64,000 bases of DNA from Candidatus Melainabacteria bacterium (GTDB taxonomy: Bacteria > Cyanobacteriota > Vampirovibrionia > Obscuribacterales > Obscuribacteraceae): the NCBI GenBank assembly GCA_003963305.1, contig RXJR01000012.1, positions 1 to 64,000 on the forward strand, in the 5' to 3' direction. Position 1 is the stretch's first letter. Each line of letters starts with the position of its first letter. Below are positions 49,557 to 59,042 of the stretch, one piece after another. Made by a program: the position numbers and the translations under genes. Under the pieces are notes generated by a model. That model did not search any database. It was not told where the DNA came from and saw nothing but the letters and a program-made list of their open reading frames with translations.

Positions 49557-50816
49557 TTATCGATGAGTTCCGGCAATCGATTTTTTCAAGTCCTCATGTT
49601 CGAACGCGGAAGACATGCGTTCAATTTCACTGGATTTGATTCCTAAACCTGCGGCTACGACAGACCAGGATGACACTGCCATTCCGACTTCATACGCTAT
49701 AGCCCGAGCTTCCGGAGCACTGAGATCAAAATATGCGGCTACTTCAAGCGCCAGGTCCAGTGAGGCCGTAGCATCGTCAAGATCAATGGATGTACTGAGT
49801 ATGCGCGGTCTAATATCAATCGGCACAGGATTTAAATCGTATGCTGGCGATAACTGCCAGCCAGCGGTATCACCGTATAAAAAGCCATGATTACGCAAGT
49901 GGTCATCGGTATTGGAAATAAGTATGTTCAGGACCACGCGTCTCCAAAGTTGCTGCAAATCATGTTCTACGTTGCGCCCGTTCTGTCGTAACGCGTCCAC
50001 GATGTCCAGATAGCTTTTTTGTTCGTTGTCCTTCGCACCGAGCATGCTCATAGCTGATACAAATGGGATACGTCTTTCATTTTGACGGTCGAATCTGCGT
50101 AAAAGAAGAATGTCCCTGTTTCCAATCTTTTCTAATCTCCATGGAGGTACGTTGATACCAGATTTAGTGGCAAGTGTAAGAGCTACTGCTTCCCACCGTG
50201 ATGTATCGATCTCATCGCCATCATGCGGGAATTTTGCGATAGCCAGATGTGCATCTTTATCTCGCACTGATGCTTTTGGCCGTGCTCCTCCAAGAGATGA
50301 GCCTGGTGCTAGCAACAATCGCATATCGTCGTCAGATTCTTTGTCCCGCAGCACGTGTTGAGCTGCGGTAAGGAGTTTCGGGAGATCGACTAACGGTGGA
50401 ATTTTGCTTGTTGGGTCATTTGCTAAAAATGGTCCGCCAGCGGTTTTAGCGAATCGCAGCGCTCCCTGTCGAGTCTCGTCATCAACCAATAACAGGTAGT
50501 CGATTTCACGTAATGTGCGTGGAGTTTTTCCTTCACTTTTAGCTCGCCGCCTTTCAGCCCGGCGCATGAGCGCGCGACCCCATCTGTCGGGGGCCGAATC
50601 GCCAATGGCACCAAAAAGTGCTCGATCATTGCTGTGAAACGGTCCAGGACCGAGTGCTAGTGCGGGTTCCAGCGAGAAGTGCACTGGATTCAAAAGCCAG
50701 TCTCTGTCATATTCAAACGACGCGGTGTGCTTATCGTTGCGTGTTCTGGTCCAAAGTTTGCCGACGAGGTGGGTTTTCTCGAACAAATCTATATAGACCA
50801 GTGTTTCGCTTTCCAT
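49557..50816 (-). CDS. hipA: HipA-family serine/threonine kinase toxin
   Basis: 419 residues from ATG 50816, which shares one base with the hipB stop (TGATG). The N-terminal subdomain (LVYIDLFEKTHLVGKLWTRT) and the kinase domain are both present. The phosphate-binding loop region is GSSLGGARPKASV (near residue 170), the catalytic NTDDHLRNHGF is near residue 300, and LSPAYDLNP supplies the metal-binding Asp. Known HipA toxins phosphorylate aminoacyl-tRNA synthetases and induce persistence; the target here is unknown. All key motifs are intact, so it should be active. Its partner HipB lies directly upstream. Confidence 0.92.
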   Translation of the reverse strand: MESETLVYIDLFEKTHLVGKLWTRTRNDKHTASFEYDRDWLLNPVHFSLEPALALGPGPFHSNDRALFGAIGDSAPDRWGRALMRRAERRRAKSEGKTPRTLREIDYLLLVDDETRQGALRFAKTAGGPFLANDPTSKIPPLVDLPKLLTAAQHVLRDKESDDDMRLLLAPGSSLGGARPKASVRDKDAHLAIAKFPHDGDEIDTSRWEAVALTLATKSGINVPPWRLEKIGNRDILLLRRFDRQNERRIPFVSAMSMLGAKDNEQKSYLDIVDALRQNGRNVEHDLQQLWRRVVLNILISNTDDHLRNHGFLYGDTAGWQLSPAYDLNPVPIDIRPRILSTSIDLDDATASLDLALEVAAYFDLSAPEARAIAYEVGMAVSSWSVVAAGLGIKSSEIERMSSAFEHEDLKKSIAGTHR

Positions 50817-51160
50817 CACGAACCACCGGCTTCATCTTGCGATTTGGCTTTACGAAGTCTTATTCGTTTAGGCAGTCGTTCTTCATCAAGCTGGCGCCCA
50901 AGTGAATCTTGGCTTACATCAGCAAGGTCGTTGACTCGTTCAATCATTCCGAGAGCGAATAGAATCGTTGCATAAGTGCCAAATGAAACGTTTGGGTCAC
51001 CATTCTCGACGTTATACAACGTCATGCGGCTGATTGAAGCTCTTTCGGCGAGAACTTTTGTTGGAATGCGGCGACGCAATCGAGCGTCGCGGATGTCTTG
51101 TCCGAGTTTGCGAACAGCGCGTTTGACTGGGTTGGGAATGTGCGGATTGATTTTTTGCAT
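50816..51160 (-). CDS. hipB: HipB-like antitoxin, XRE-type helix-turn-helix protein
   Basis: 114 residues. The HTH lies at about 20-75 (LGQDIRDARLRRRIPTKVLA, ISRMTLYNVENGDPNVSFGT). A charged C-terminal tail follows (RLPKRIRLRKAKSQDEAGG). It binds the operator and neutralises HipA. The gene is first in the operon, and the TGATG junction couples translation. Upstream are palindromes with AGGTCAA half-sites, the likely autoregulatory operators. Confidence 0.9.
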   Translation of the reverse strand: MQKINPHIPNPVKRAVRKLGQDIRDARLRRRIPTKVLAERASISRMTLYNVENGDPNVSFGTYATILFALGMIERVNDLADVSQDSLGRQLDEERLPKRIRLRKAKSQDEAGGS

Positions 51161-51179
51161 AACGTCTAATTTGTTTGCT

Positions 51180-51272
51180 CTTATATGTTTTACTGTAAAC
51201 GATACTTGACCTAAAGTCGAGCCCGTTTTGATGTTATGCTCGTGAATGTAAGGTCAAGTATGATTGACCTTA
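51180..51272 (-). promoter_or_regulatory. hipBA promoter with AGGTCAA operator half-sites
   Basis: ATACTTGACCT (51202-51212) and its exact reverse complement AGGTCAAGTAT (51251-51261) form an 11-bp inverted repeat. The second site is part of a tighter palindrome TAAGGTCAA-N6-TTGACCTTA (51249-51272). Another palindrome, TTTAC-T-GTAAA, lies at 51189-51199. A leftward -10 box TATAAG (51180-51185) places the first site over its -35 region, as expected for repression by HipB. Confidence 0.65.
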
Positions 51273-51340
51273 TAGTTTATATGGACATCTATATTAGGCC
51301 TTATGTTGCTCGTCCATTGATTCGGGGCATGCTGGACGCT

Positions 51341-52252
51341 TTAAGCCGATGCCAGCTGTTTGAAACGACCGACATCGCGCTTTGGTGGTTCGCCAAAAGT
51401 GCGTTTGTATTCTCGGCTGAATTGAGAAGCATCGTCGTATCCAACCATTTCGGCGGCGGTGCTGGCATCGATGTCTTCCGTCAGTAAGAGACGTCGTGCT
51501 TCCTGCAGGCGAAGGGTCTTCTGGAATTGCAGTGGGCTCATTGAAGTGGCTGTTTTGAAATGTTGATGGAAGCTGGATACGCTCATCCCCAGTTCCTGAG
51601 CCAGACCTTCTATATTGATATTTTGATTGTATTTGCTTCGCAATATCTGTACTGCTTTAGTGATTCTGTGCGCGTTTCCGCCAAACACCGCCATTTGTCG
51701 CAGTCTCGGACCCTGATCGCTTTTGAGTAATCTGTAGATGATTTCACGCATCACCATAGGCGATATCACTCGATAATCGTCGCTATTGTCTGTAAGTCTG
51801 AACAATCTCAACAGTGCGTCGAGCAGTTCGTCTTGCAGGCTGCCTACTGCCATTGATTTCACGCTGGCCTCGTTTCGTCCTGCTGAGATACCCGTTTCGA
51901 CGATTACAGAAGCTATTGTGGTAGGGTCGAACTCTAATTTAAATCCCAGGTAAGGCTTTGCAGGCGTAGCTTCTACCACCTGGCTGACAACCGGAATATC
52001 CATCGATATGAGCAGATAATTGGTAGGGTCATACCTCAACCGTTCTTCACCGAATGTCACTTCTTTCGCGCCCTGCGCAATCACGCACATAGAAGGCGAG
52101 TATAGCCCGTGCTTCGGTGCAGTTGGATTCGACCAGCGATAACATTCCAGGTTGTCGACGACACAGTTCGTGCCTTCCTCGACTGTAAGTGCGGCTAGTT
52201 TTTCAACGAGTTCTTTCTGGTTGGCGTCGAAACGGCTGTTTTTGGCGTTCAT
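51341..52252 (-). CDS. AraC family transcriptional regulator
   Basis: 303 residues. The N-terminal half (GLYSPSMCVIAQGAKEVTFG, YLLISMDIPVVSQVVEATPA) is an AraC_N cupin-like sensing domain. The C-terminal half has the two AraC HTH motifs (INIEGLAQELGMSVSSFHQH, AAEMVGYDDASQFSREYKRT). It is divergent from the aldo/keto reductase and alcohol dehydrogenase genes, the classic layout of a regulator and its targets in aldehyde or alcohol response; regulation of these targets is an inference. ATG 52252 lacks a strong binding site. Confidence 0.92.
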   Translation of the reverse strand: MNAKNSRFDANQKELVEKLAALTVEEGTNCVVDNLECYRWSNPTAPKHGLYSPSMCVIAQGAKEVTFGEERLRYDPTNYLLISMDIPVVSQVVEATPAKPYLGFKLEFDPTTIASVIVETGISAGRNEASVKSMAVGSLQDELLDALLRLFRLTDNSDDYRVISPMVMREIIYRLLKSDQGPRLRQMAVFGGNAHRITKAVQILRSKYNQNINIEGLAQELGMSVSSFHQHFKTATSMSPLQFQKTLRLQEARRLLLTEDIDASTAAEMVGYDDASQFSREYKRTFGEPPKRDVGRFKQLASA

Positions 52253-53516
<1,264 letters not shown>

Positions 53517-53580
53517 AGAATTTGTGCCATCAGGTGCGCAGAGATGAAAGTCTCGCGAGGACTCGAACAGGAGAATTGTA

Positions 53581-54636
53581 ATGACCAAAACAGCTATAAA
53601 AACCAAAGCGTATGCTACTACCGGTGCGCACGAAGAAGTTAAACCATTCGAAATAGAGCGGCGCGAGCCTGGTCCTAACGATGTTTTGATTGACATCAAA
53701 TTCTGCGGCGTATGCCATTCTGATGTGCATCAGGCTCGAGATGAGTGGGGTGGTTCTATTTTTCCAATGGTGCCGGGCCACGAAATTACTGGAGTCGTTG
53801 AAAGAGTCGGCGAAAAGGTCAAAAACTTTAAACCTGGCGATCGCGTCGGTGTCGGCTGTATGGTTGATTCCTGCAAAGAGTGTGGATCTTGCGCGGACGG
53901 CGATGAAAACTACTGCGAAAAAGGAAATGTTCAGACCTACAATGCCATTGGCCACGATAATGTTCCGACGTTAGGCGGATACTCCGAAAGAATTACGGTT
54001 CATGAGCGATTCGTTGCGCGTATACCAGACAACTTGCCGCTTGATAAAGCGGCACCGCTACTCTGCGCTGGTATCACCACCTATTCACCTCTTATCCACT
54101 GGAAAGCTGGTCCAGGCAAAGCAGTGGGTGTAGTTGGGCTCGGCGGACTCGGTCACATGGGCGTAAAACTAGCTAACGCACTTGGTGCAGAGGTTACTGT
54201 AATCAGTCGCACGAATAGTAAGAAGTCCGACGCGGAAGCGATGGGCGCGAAGCATTTCATCGCAACTTCTGAGCCATCTGCGGTCGAAAATTCGAAAGGA
54301 AAGTTCGACCTGATTATCAATACAGTCTCTTCTGCTGCTGATATGAACTCATATCTTGGAATGTTGAAACGTGATGGCGTGATGATTCTGGTTGGTGCAC
54401 CCAGCGAACCGTTGCCTATTGAAGCTTTCAGTCTGATTCCACGCCGCATTTCGCTGGCTGGTTCGACAATTGGCGGCATGCGTGAGACCCAGGAAATGCT
54501 GGACTTCTGCGGCAGGCACGGTATCACATCCGATATCGAAGTTATTCCAATTCAGAAAATCAATGAAGCTTACGAACGTATGCTCAAGAGTGACGTGCGA
54601 TATCGATTTGTCATTGACATTGCGTCGCTGAAGTAA
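53581..54636 (+). CDS. Zinc-dependent alcohol dehydrogenase (cinnamyl alcohol dehydrogenase/YahK-like)
   Basis: 351 residues, medium-chain dehydrogenase. Catalytic zinc ligands are in CGVCHSDVHQ and MVPGHEITG. The structural zinc site has four cysteines in CKECGSCADGDENYC. The NAD(P)-binding motif is GVVGLGGLGHMGVKLANALG. The sequence is close to NADP-dependent aldehyde reductases of the YahK type, which convert aldehydes to alcohols. ATG 53581 has AGGAG seven bases upstream. It is probably co-transcribed with the aldo/keto reductase. A perfect inverted repeat lies 46 bp past its stop. Confidence 0.94.
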   Translation: MTKTAIKTKAYATTGAHEEVKPFEIERREPGPNDVLIDIKFCGVCHSDVHQARDEWGGSIFPMVPGHEITGVVERVGEKVKNFKPGDRVGVGCMVDSCKECGSCADGDENYCEKGNVQTYNAIGHDNVPTLGGYSERITVHERFVARIPDNLPLDKAAPLLCAGITTYSPLIHWKAGPGKAVGVVGLGGLGHMGVKLANALGAEVTVISRTNSKKSDAEAMGAKHFIATSEPSAVENSKGKFDLIINTVSSAADMNSYLGMLKRDGVMILVGAPSEPLPIEAFSLIPRRISLAGSTIGGMRETQEMLDFCGRHGITSDIEVIPIQKINEAYERMLKSDVRYRFVIDIASLK

Positions 54637-54682
54637 ACCCCAGGCTGAGCGAACGCGAGCCACCTCAACGCCTTACAAATTA

Positions 54683-54715
54683 GAAGCGCTTGAATCTTGT
54701 GATATCAAGCGCTTC
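54683..54715. terminator. Perfect 11-bp inverted repeat after the dehydrogenase gene
   Basis: GAAGCGCTTGA (54683-54693) and TCAAGCGCTTC (54705-54715) form an 11-bp stem with an 11-base loop. There is no T-run, so it could end the upstream operon or act as a binding site for the gene starting at 54786. Confidence 0.5.
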
Positions 54716-54785
54716 GTTCGCGTAGGTGTTGTTGCACACCGAGGTTGGATCGAATAAATTGATGCGGTCTGTCTGGGGAGAATAT

Positions 54786-56858
54786 ATGCGAAAAGGTTTC
54801 CAACTAGTAGCAAGCGTCTGCGCCGCTCTTGTGTTCGGCTCGTCCACAATGTCAGCGCAACCGGCACTTGCAACTATTGCGCCTGATTCGACTAACAAGC
54901 CAGTTCACCAACTTTCGCCGATGGTAATTGGTAATGGATTTGGTTTTGCCGTCGTCAATCCCAGTTGCGAAGTGACAAGATTCTATGCACATCCGTATCG
55001 TTTCGAGCGACCGAACGAGGACGTTTCAAAGGACGGCGATTCAACGGCTAACTATTTCAAAAAGGCGGTCTGGAGTAATTCGGGAGCAACCAAATCTCCA
55101 GTGCTCGAATATGTAGGGCAGTCTCATGTGCTTGCGTCACACAATGGTAGCGAGACGAATTATTTTTTCAATCCTTTTGGTGTCAAACACAATGTTTTCG
55201 TTTTGCTCAACCAGTCGATTCCTGCGACTACGAAACATGCTGTTCCTACCACTACGAAAGGTTCTGTTCCCACAACTGAGAACGGCTCTGCTAGTGCGAC
55301 TGGGAACGGTTCTGTCAAGCCGTCAGTAGAGCCGTTTTTGTCAGTTGAATGGTCTGCGCCGATTGAAAAAGAAGAAACTCTTACGATCTCCGGGCGCTCA
55401 ACGCGTATTCTACAACTCAAGGGAATCAAGGAACCGATTGCGGTCCTGTCCACTGCTTTGGACGGTCGTGAGTTGGTTTCTTCTACAAAGCTAGTCGGTG
55501 CTGGTTGGGCATTTATTTCTGCAGATGACCGTAAATCTCTGGAAACAGCAGTGCAAGACTTTATTCGCTGGCAACAAGGGGATGTTGGTAAAAGTCTGGT
55601 GGATCGCGAGGTAAAGAGTCTTGACGATTGGCGTCTGCCACCACGGGTTAAATTTGCAAACGATAAGGAAAGGCTGTTGTGGCGCCAGAGTGAAACGTTT
55701 TTGCGTATGGCGCAAATTCAGGAACCTGACATCGACGGTCGGCATAGCAAAGGATTGATTCTAGCCAGTTTGCCCGATGGCGTCTGGTTTACGCCCTGGG
55801 TCAGAGATATGGCTTATGCGCTTGTTGCGCTAACTCGCATGGGACATACAGCGGAAGCGAGAGAAGCGATCCTCGGCTATTTCAATGCCCGCCCGGTAGG
55901 CAGATGGAAGAATGAGACTAAAGGGCTTGACTATCAGATTTCTGTGACTCGATATTATGGTGATGGTTCAGAGGAAGCAGATTATTCCGGATTACAAACG
56001 CCAAACGTTGAGTTCGACGACTGGGGGCTGGCACTGTGGACGGTGGCAGAGTACTGGCAGAAAACTCATGACCTTAGCTTGTTGACCGCTAAAACTTACA
56101 GAGGTCCCCTCTATGAGTCGATGCGCGACTACGTTGTAATGCCGTTGCTGGGTAATCTCGATCCAGTCGGAAACGGTGGACTGATAGTTGCGGCAGACTC
56201 CTCTTGCTGGGAGGAGCATCAGCAGAATAAGCGGCATCATGCTTTTGACAGCATAACCGCGATCAACGGACTGCGTGGATTTCTAGAAATTGCAAAGGCG
56301 AAACATGACGATAAAACTGTTCAACTCGTTAGCGACAAAATTAAGGCGCTGGAAATTGGCTTCAAATCTGCATTTGTGAAGGATAACTCGATTAGAGGCA
56401 CCGTTGAAACAAGTTTCAAAAATGAGATTGATGGCTCCGTGCTTGAGGCCTTCAACATGGGCGTGATTTCGGATCCTGCGGTGATGAAAGGCACCATCGA
56501 TAAACTGGAACTTTTGAAGACGGCTTCTGGCGGATACCGTCGCGTGCGCGGCAGTACGAACTATGAGAAACACGAGTTCCTATTTATCAATTTCCTTTTG
56601 GCTAGAGTTCTTAACGCCCAAGCCGAAAAGTTGACCGCTCCAGCTGCGGAGAGGGCAAGAGCAGCGGCGATTTTGAGCGACATGGTTGAAAGTGCCGTAA
56701 TCGATCATGGACTGATTCCAGAGATGTATGTATCTGAAAAGTCTTCTGACTATCCGGGAGAAATAGGCGCTCCAGCCGGTTCCATCCCCATGGTCGGTTA
56801 TGGCGCGGGTATTTATGCCATCACACTTCTAGAACGAGAAAACGCATCAGCAAAATGA
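54786..56858 (+). CDS. Secreted GH15-like (glucoamylase-type) glycoside hydrolase
   Basis: 690 residues from ATG 54786 with GGGGAG six bases upstream. A signal peptide (FQLVASVCAALVFGSSTMSA) is followed by a beta-rich domain, interrupted at residues 147-178 by four octapeptide repeats (TTTKGSVP type). The C-terminal (alpha/alpha)6 domain has DGVWFTPWVRDMAYALVALT, DWGLALWTVAEYWQKTHDLS, SSCWEEHQQNKRHHAFDSI (with the likely catalytic Glu) and GYRRVRGSTNYEKHEFLFI. This is the GH15/glucoamylase-like layout. Alpha-glucan or related substrates are inferred. Confidence 0.75.
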   Translation: MRKGFQLVASVCAALVFGSSTMSAQPALATIAPDSTNKPVHQLSPMVIGNGFGFAVVNPSCEVTRFYAHPYRFERPNEDVSKDGDSTANYFKKAVWSNSGATKSPVLEYVGQSHVLASHNGSETNYFFNPFGVKHNVFVLLNQSIPATTKHAVPTTTKGSVPTTENGSASATGNGSVKPSVEPFLSVEWSAPIEKEETLTISGRSTRILQLKGIKEPIAVLSTALDGRELVSSTKLVGAGWAFISADDRKSLETAVQDFIRWQQGDVGKSLVDREVKSLDDWRLPPRVKFANDKERLLWRQSETFLRMAQIQEPDIDGRHSKGLILASLPDGVWFTPWVRDMAYALVALTRMGHTAEAREAILGYFNARPVGRWKNETKGLDYQISVTRYYGDGSEEADYSGLQTPNVEFDDWGLALWTVAEYWQKTHDLSLLTAKTYRGPLYESMRDYVVMPLLGNLDPVGNGGLIVAADSSCWEEHQQNKRHHAFDSITAINGLRGFLEIAKAKHDDKTVQLVSDKIKALEIGFKSAFVKDNSIRGTVETSFKNEIDGSVLEAFNMGVISDPAVMKGTIDKLELLKTASGGYRRVRGSTNYEKHEFLFINFLLARVLNAQAEKLTAPAAERARAAAILSDMVESAVIDHGLIPEMYVSEKSSDYPGEIGAPAGSIPMVGYGAGIYAITLLERENASAK
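55224..55319 (+). repeat. 24-bp tandem repeat, four copies (coding octapeptides)
   Basis: Four diverged 24-bp units from 55224 encode ATTKHAVP, TTTKGSVP, TTENGSAS and ATGNGSVK in the GH15-like protein, a Thr/Ser-rich insertion. Confidence 0.7.
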
Positions 56859-56892
56859 TAGTACTTCGGCGAAAGGATAGACTTGCCGCAGC

Positions 56893-56919
56893 AAACAGGT
56901 AGAACTTGAACTACCGTTT
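56893..56919 (+). terminator. Terminator between convergent GH15-like and thioredoxin-fold genes
   Basis: AAACAGGTAG and CTACCGTTT pair around AACTTGAA, with one bulged base, and a T-run follows. It overlaps the stop codon of the minus-strand gene, so it may serve both directions. Confidence 0.5.
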
Positions 56920-58836
56920 TGAAGCTTTACGTCTCGCCCATTCTGTCATGCCCTGATTGACGAAGTATTGGAGTGTATCAGCAGCTTCCTTCTCTGAGTA
57001 ATCCTTTTTCCGCTTCGGATCCACAAATCCTTTATGTCGTTCTGGAATGATCTCCTCAAGACCATTTCGGTTCCGATCATTGGGCACTGGTCGGGCAAAC
57101 TTCGTGATTGGCACTCCTTGATCTGCGCCGAGGCTTAGAGCCAGATCTTCCGTGTTTTCATAGAGCACACGAATGACTGCCGCCTTGCCTTTTAGCGCTT
57201 CTTCTTGTTCCTTCATTGCCGGCGCCATTTCATGACATGGTCCGCATGATGTCGAGCCGATTTTAACGATGACAGGCAGTCCTTTGTCTGCAGCATCCTG
57301 AAGCGCCTTGTAGTATTCTTCAGGCGTTTTAACAGCTTTTTCTTCGTCCTCTTTTATGAGTGCTTTGAATCGCTCGACTTCAGCTTTTTTCTTTGTTGCT
57401 GCGTCCGCTTCAGCTATCTCCTTTTCTTTTGCCGTTCGCACCCTTGCTTCTTCGGCTTTCCTGGCTGCTTCTACTGCGTCGGGTTTTTCTTCCGGCGTCG
57501 GTGGTTCGTTTGGTTTTGGCGGTTGAACCGGCTTCTGCTGTTCATTTGGTTTCGTTGATTGAACGGGCTTGGAGGATTTTTTTCCATCGCCTCCATACTG
57601 ATAGAGATCAGGATTTGTTGGAGATGCGTTCGGTTGCGTGCCCTCAGGTGTGGTGTCTGATTTCTTGCCATCACCACCGTACTGGAAGAGATCTCGTGGA
57701 GGTTTGGCTTGACCGAGTTTGGGCAACAAGCTCTCTATCTGATCTGCTGGAATTCCGGTTGCTTCGATCCTCTTTATCAATGCTGGATTTTGATAGAGTG
57801 ATGGGTCTCTCAACGCCGCTGAATCGATCCAGCGACTGCCGATCTCGCGGAATTTCTGTTGGCGCTCGGGGTTCGTCTCGGTTTGTCCCCATTCTAAGCA
57901 TGCAACACCGAGAGCGGCTCTTGATGCTGCTTTGGCGTTCTTCACGAAGGTCAGATTAGCCTGATCTTGTGCTAGTTTCTGGAACTCGGGTGAATCCTGC
58001 GGTGTTGTCGCCAGCGCCTTTGCAATGCGGTCCTGCTCGGCCTGAATAACCTTTGGAGTAAATCTGTCGGCGGCATCTATAGCTCCGTGGAAATGCCGTT
58101 CCGCATCGTGCCAGTCTTTCGATTCGCTTGCTGCTTTCAGTTCTTTCGCGATGGTCGCACGTGCACTTTCGAACGTCGGAAGCTTTTTGTCGGTGCCGTC
58201 TCCCGTTTCCGATTTCTCCGCTTTCTCGACCAGGGCTTCGGGATTGAATTTCCCTGTGTACGATTCTTGCTTGCCCTTTGCTTCTGATATAGCCTGGTTG
58301 AACGATGCGATCATGGAACGATCGGCGCCTTGCCACCGGAAATTAGGTGACTCGGGCTGGATAGAACCGTCTGCTCCAGGCTTGACAGAGAACACAAGCG
58401 ACACTGCAGCGTTGTGACCACCGGCAAGTTGGCCGTCGGCGAATTTGGCCAGCGCTGGATCTTTCGTTTTAGCTCGGTCGATGTAGACGTATACAGCATC
58501 TTTCGCTGCGCCATTCTTGGCGTCGGGCAAAGAATTTTCTATTAACTGTCTTGAGTTGTTATTCTCGAATCCACCAAAGATTGCCACAACTGGTTTACCA
58601 GTACGAGCGGCTTCTTTGTAGGCTTCCTGGTAATTGTCCTGAGTGTATTTGAAGTTACTTTTGATCATGCGATCGTAGTCAGCACGAGATTGCCCGTCGA
58701 CTGCGATCACCGTTCCCTGGGAACCGTCGGCAATGCTGAAGCCATCGTTGAGCGGCTGATAGTTGCGCCTGTTGTTGAAAAAGGCTTGCTGTCTCTGCTG
58801 CTCTTGAAAGTCTTGATGATAAATATTTGGACGCAC
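56911..58836 (-). CDS. Two-domain thioredoxin-fold protein with Pro-rich linker
   Basis: 641 residues. Residues 55-190 look like a thioredoxin fold without active cysteines (AYKEAARTGKPVVAIFGGFE). A helical region follows, then two copies of (F/Y)QYGGDGKKS (about 390-430), a Lys/Pro/Gln-rich linker (KPVQPPKPNEPPTPEEKPD) and a charged coiled-coil. The last 130 residues form a second thioredoxin fold with the active motif GSTSCGPCHEMAP. There is no signal peptide. The start GTG 58836 lacks a ribosome-binding site and could be further in. It may be a redox scaffold; the partner is unknown. Confidence 0.8.
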   Translation of the reverse strand: MRPNIYHQDFQEQQRQQAFFNNRRNYQPLNDGFSIADGSQGTVIAVDGQSRADYDRMIKSNFKYTQDNYQEAYKEAARTGKPVVAIFGGFENNNSRQLIENSLPDAKNGAAKDAVYVYIDRAKTKDPALAKFADGQLAGGHNAAVSLVFSVKPGADGSIQPESPNFRWQGADRSMIASFNQAISEAKGKQESYTGKFNPEALVEKAEKSETGDGTDKKLPTFESARATIAKELKAASESKDWHDAERHFHGAIDAADRFTPKVIQAEQDRIAKALATTPQDSPEFQKLAQDQANLTFVKNAKAASRAALGVACLEWGQTETNPERQQKFREIGSRWIDSAALRDPSLYQNPALIKRIEATGIPADQIESLLPKLGQAKPPRDLFQYGGDGKKSDTTPEGTQPNASPTNPDLYQYGGDGKKSSKPVQSTKPNEQQKPVQPPKPNEPPTPEEKPDAVEAARKAEEARVRTAKEKEIAEADAATKKKAEVERFKALIKEDEEKAVKTPEEYYKALQDAADKGLPVIVKIGSTSCGPCHEMAPAMKEQEEALKGKAAVIRVLYENTEDLALSLGADQGVPITKFARPVPNDRNRNGLEEIIPERHKGFVDPKRKKDYSEKEAADTLQYFVNQGMTEWARRKASKR

Positions 58837-59042
58837 AAACTGTGAGTCAGGTCTATCGTACCGGGGTTGAACCCGGACTGGATAGCATACTTCGCCGCCT
58901 CAAGCCATGTCTAATCACCTGTTGTCCACACTGCTACGAGTTTGAGCCTAAAGCAACTTTGTTGCTAAATTGTGCCTTTTTGTGGAATCTGTGCCTGGGC
59001 GATTGGCTCAGCTATTTTGCTTACTGCTGTGGGCGGTTTGAG

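Noticed and set aside
58858-58877. tRNA T-arm-like hairpin CCGGG-GTTGAA-CCCGG
   Set aside because: It lacks the conserved C of the T-loop, and no acceptor stem or anticodon arm can be found around it.
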